Below, one piece after another: positions 4,573 to 5,345 of a stretch of DNA of 5,345 nt (its first letter is position 1; each line of letters opens with the position of its first letter). Location of the stretch: contig URLM01000076.1 in the NCBI GenBank assembly GCA_900548775.1, positions 1 through 5,345 on the forward strand. The letters run 5' to 3'. The translations under genes were made by a program, and so were the position numbers. This DNA comes from an uncultured Olsenella sp. GTDB lineage: Bacteria > Actinomycetota > Coriobacteriia > Coriobacteriales > Atopobiaceae. The notes under the pieces are model-generated. The model was given only the letters and a program-made list of their open reading frames with translations. It searched no databases and was not told the DNA's origin.

Positions 4573-5345
4573 ATGACCGCACGGGAAGAAAAGCCCATCA
4601 TCGAGATGAGCCACGTCACGTTCTCCTACGACGCGCCCGCCGAGGGTGCCGCCGAGAACAGCGAGGACGCCGCGCTGCGCGACGTGTCGCTGAGCATTGG
4701 CGAGGGCGAGTTCGTGGGCGTGATTGGCCCCTCGGGCGCCGGAAAGTCCACGCTTGCGTCCGTAATGTCGGGCGCCATCCCCCACCACTACCGCGGCGCG
4801 CTCTACGGCGCCACGCTGGTGGACGGGCACGACACCTGCGACGTCACGCTCACCGACATCTCGCAGGTGGTGGGCAGCGTCCTGCAGGACATCGACACAC
4901 AGATGGTGGCCTCGGTGGTCGAGGACGAGATGCTCTTTGGCCTCGAGAACTTTGGCGTCCCCCACGACCAGATTGAGGAGCGCGTTGCCCAGACGCTCGA
5001 GACCGTGGGCATCTCCAACCTGCGCGACCGCGAGATAGCCACGCTCTCGGGCGGACAGAAGCAGAAGGTGGCCATCGCCGCCATTCTCGCCATGCGCCCG
5101 CGCGTGCTGGTACTCGACGAGCCCACCGCCGCGCTCGACCCCGCGTCCTCGACCCTCGTCTTCGAGACGCTGCGAAAGGTCCGCGAGGAGGGCGTCACCG
5201 TGGTTGTCATCGAGCAGAAGGTGGCGCTGCTCTCGGAGTACTGCGACCGCATCCTGGTTATGAGCAAGGGGTCGCTGGCGCTGGACGGCACGCCGCGCGA
5301 GGTCTTCTCGCACGGCGACGAGCTGCGGCGCATTGGCGTCGACAG
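4573..5345 (+). CDS. ECF-type ABC transporter ATPase, truncated by the window end
   Basis: The reading frame is open from ATG 4573 to the end of the window (257 codons visible, no stop). It contains a full nucleotide-binding domain: Walker A GPSGAGKST (52-60), Q-loop VLQDIDTQM (103-111), signature LSGGQKQK (158-165), Walker B VLVLDEP (178-184) and D-loop ALDP (187-190). The Q-loop context and the overall pattern fit the energy-coupling factor (EcfA/CbiO/YkoD-like) ATPases, which drive uptake through S- and T-components. The H-loop position holds Gln215 (VVVIEQK) instead of the usual His. GAAAGG lies 5 nt upstream of the start. The gene follows the two S-component genes on the same strand after a 139-bp gap full of hairpins. 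It may continue into a second ATPase domain, or be followed by a second ATPase gene and a T-component; neither is visible here. Substrate specificity would come from the S-components. Confidence 0.92.
   Translation, partial: MTAREEKPIIEMSHVTFSYDAPAEGAAENSEDAALRDVSLSIGEGEFVGVIGPSGAGKSTLASVMSGAIPHHYRGALYGATLVDGHDTCDVTLTDISQVVGSVLQDIDTQMVASVVEDEMLFGLENFGVPHDQIEERVAQTLETVGISNLRDREIATLSGGQKQKVAIAAILAMRPRVLVLDEPTAALDPASSTLVFETLRKVREEGVTVVVIEQKVALLSEYCDRILVMSKGSLALDGTPREVFSHGDELRRIGVD

Noticed and set aside
4558..5313. Minus-strand reading frames opposite the ATPase
   Set aside because: The plus strand encodes a complete set of ABC motifs in order, so the antisense frames are shadows.

Overview
The window looks like the chromosome of a high-GC actinobacterium. 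The strong third-position GC bias, AGGAG/GGAGG ribosome binding sites and gene content would fit the Coriobacteriia (Olsenella/Collinsella/Atopobium relatives). That placement is an inference from style, not a database match.

Left part (1-1492), all on the minus strand. A gene start runs off the left edge (1-19). A two-gene unit follows: a nitroreductase-family flavoprotein (968-1492, transcribed first) and a metallo-beta-lactamase-fold hydrolase (181-903). Three tandem 19-bp boxes (1591-1643) lie upstream of the nitroreductase and may be operators.

Middle (1493-2369). About 880 bp hold no convincing gene but are dense in repeats: the 19-bp boxes, a REP-like composite repeat (1695-1867), a 12-bp tandem repeat, a perfect 16-bp inverted repeat (1948-2016), a 26-bp-period direct repeat, a MITE-like element with 17-bp imperfect terminal repeats (2148-2276) and degenerate ~19-bp repeats. 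It reads as a landing zone for small non-coding elements.

Fluoride module (2370-2853, minus). crcB, encoding a Fluc fluoride channel, is preceded by a recognisable fluoride (crcB-motif) riboswitch aptamer. The aptamer carries an extra 7-bp hairpin.

Tryptophan module (2949-5345, plus). A promoter candidate, a 26-residue leader peptide with three consecutive Trp codons, mutually exclusive RNA hairpins and a strong intrinsic terminator form a classic ribosome-mediated attenuator. It controls two tandem, duplicated small membrane proteins resembling the TrpP family / ECF transporter S-components. An ECF-type ABC ATPase follows and runs off the right edge; the last 139-bp gap before it contains three consecutive palindromes. 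The coherent reading is a tryptophan (or Trp-derived compound) ECF importer switched on when charged tRNA-Trp is scarce. The leader-peptide attenuator on an importer rather than on a biosynthetic trp operon, together with the paired S-components, is the most interesting content of the window.
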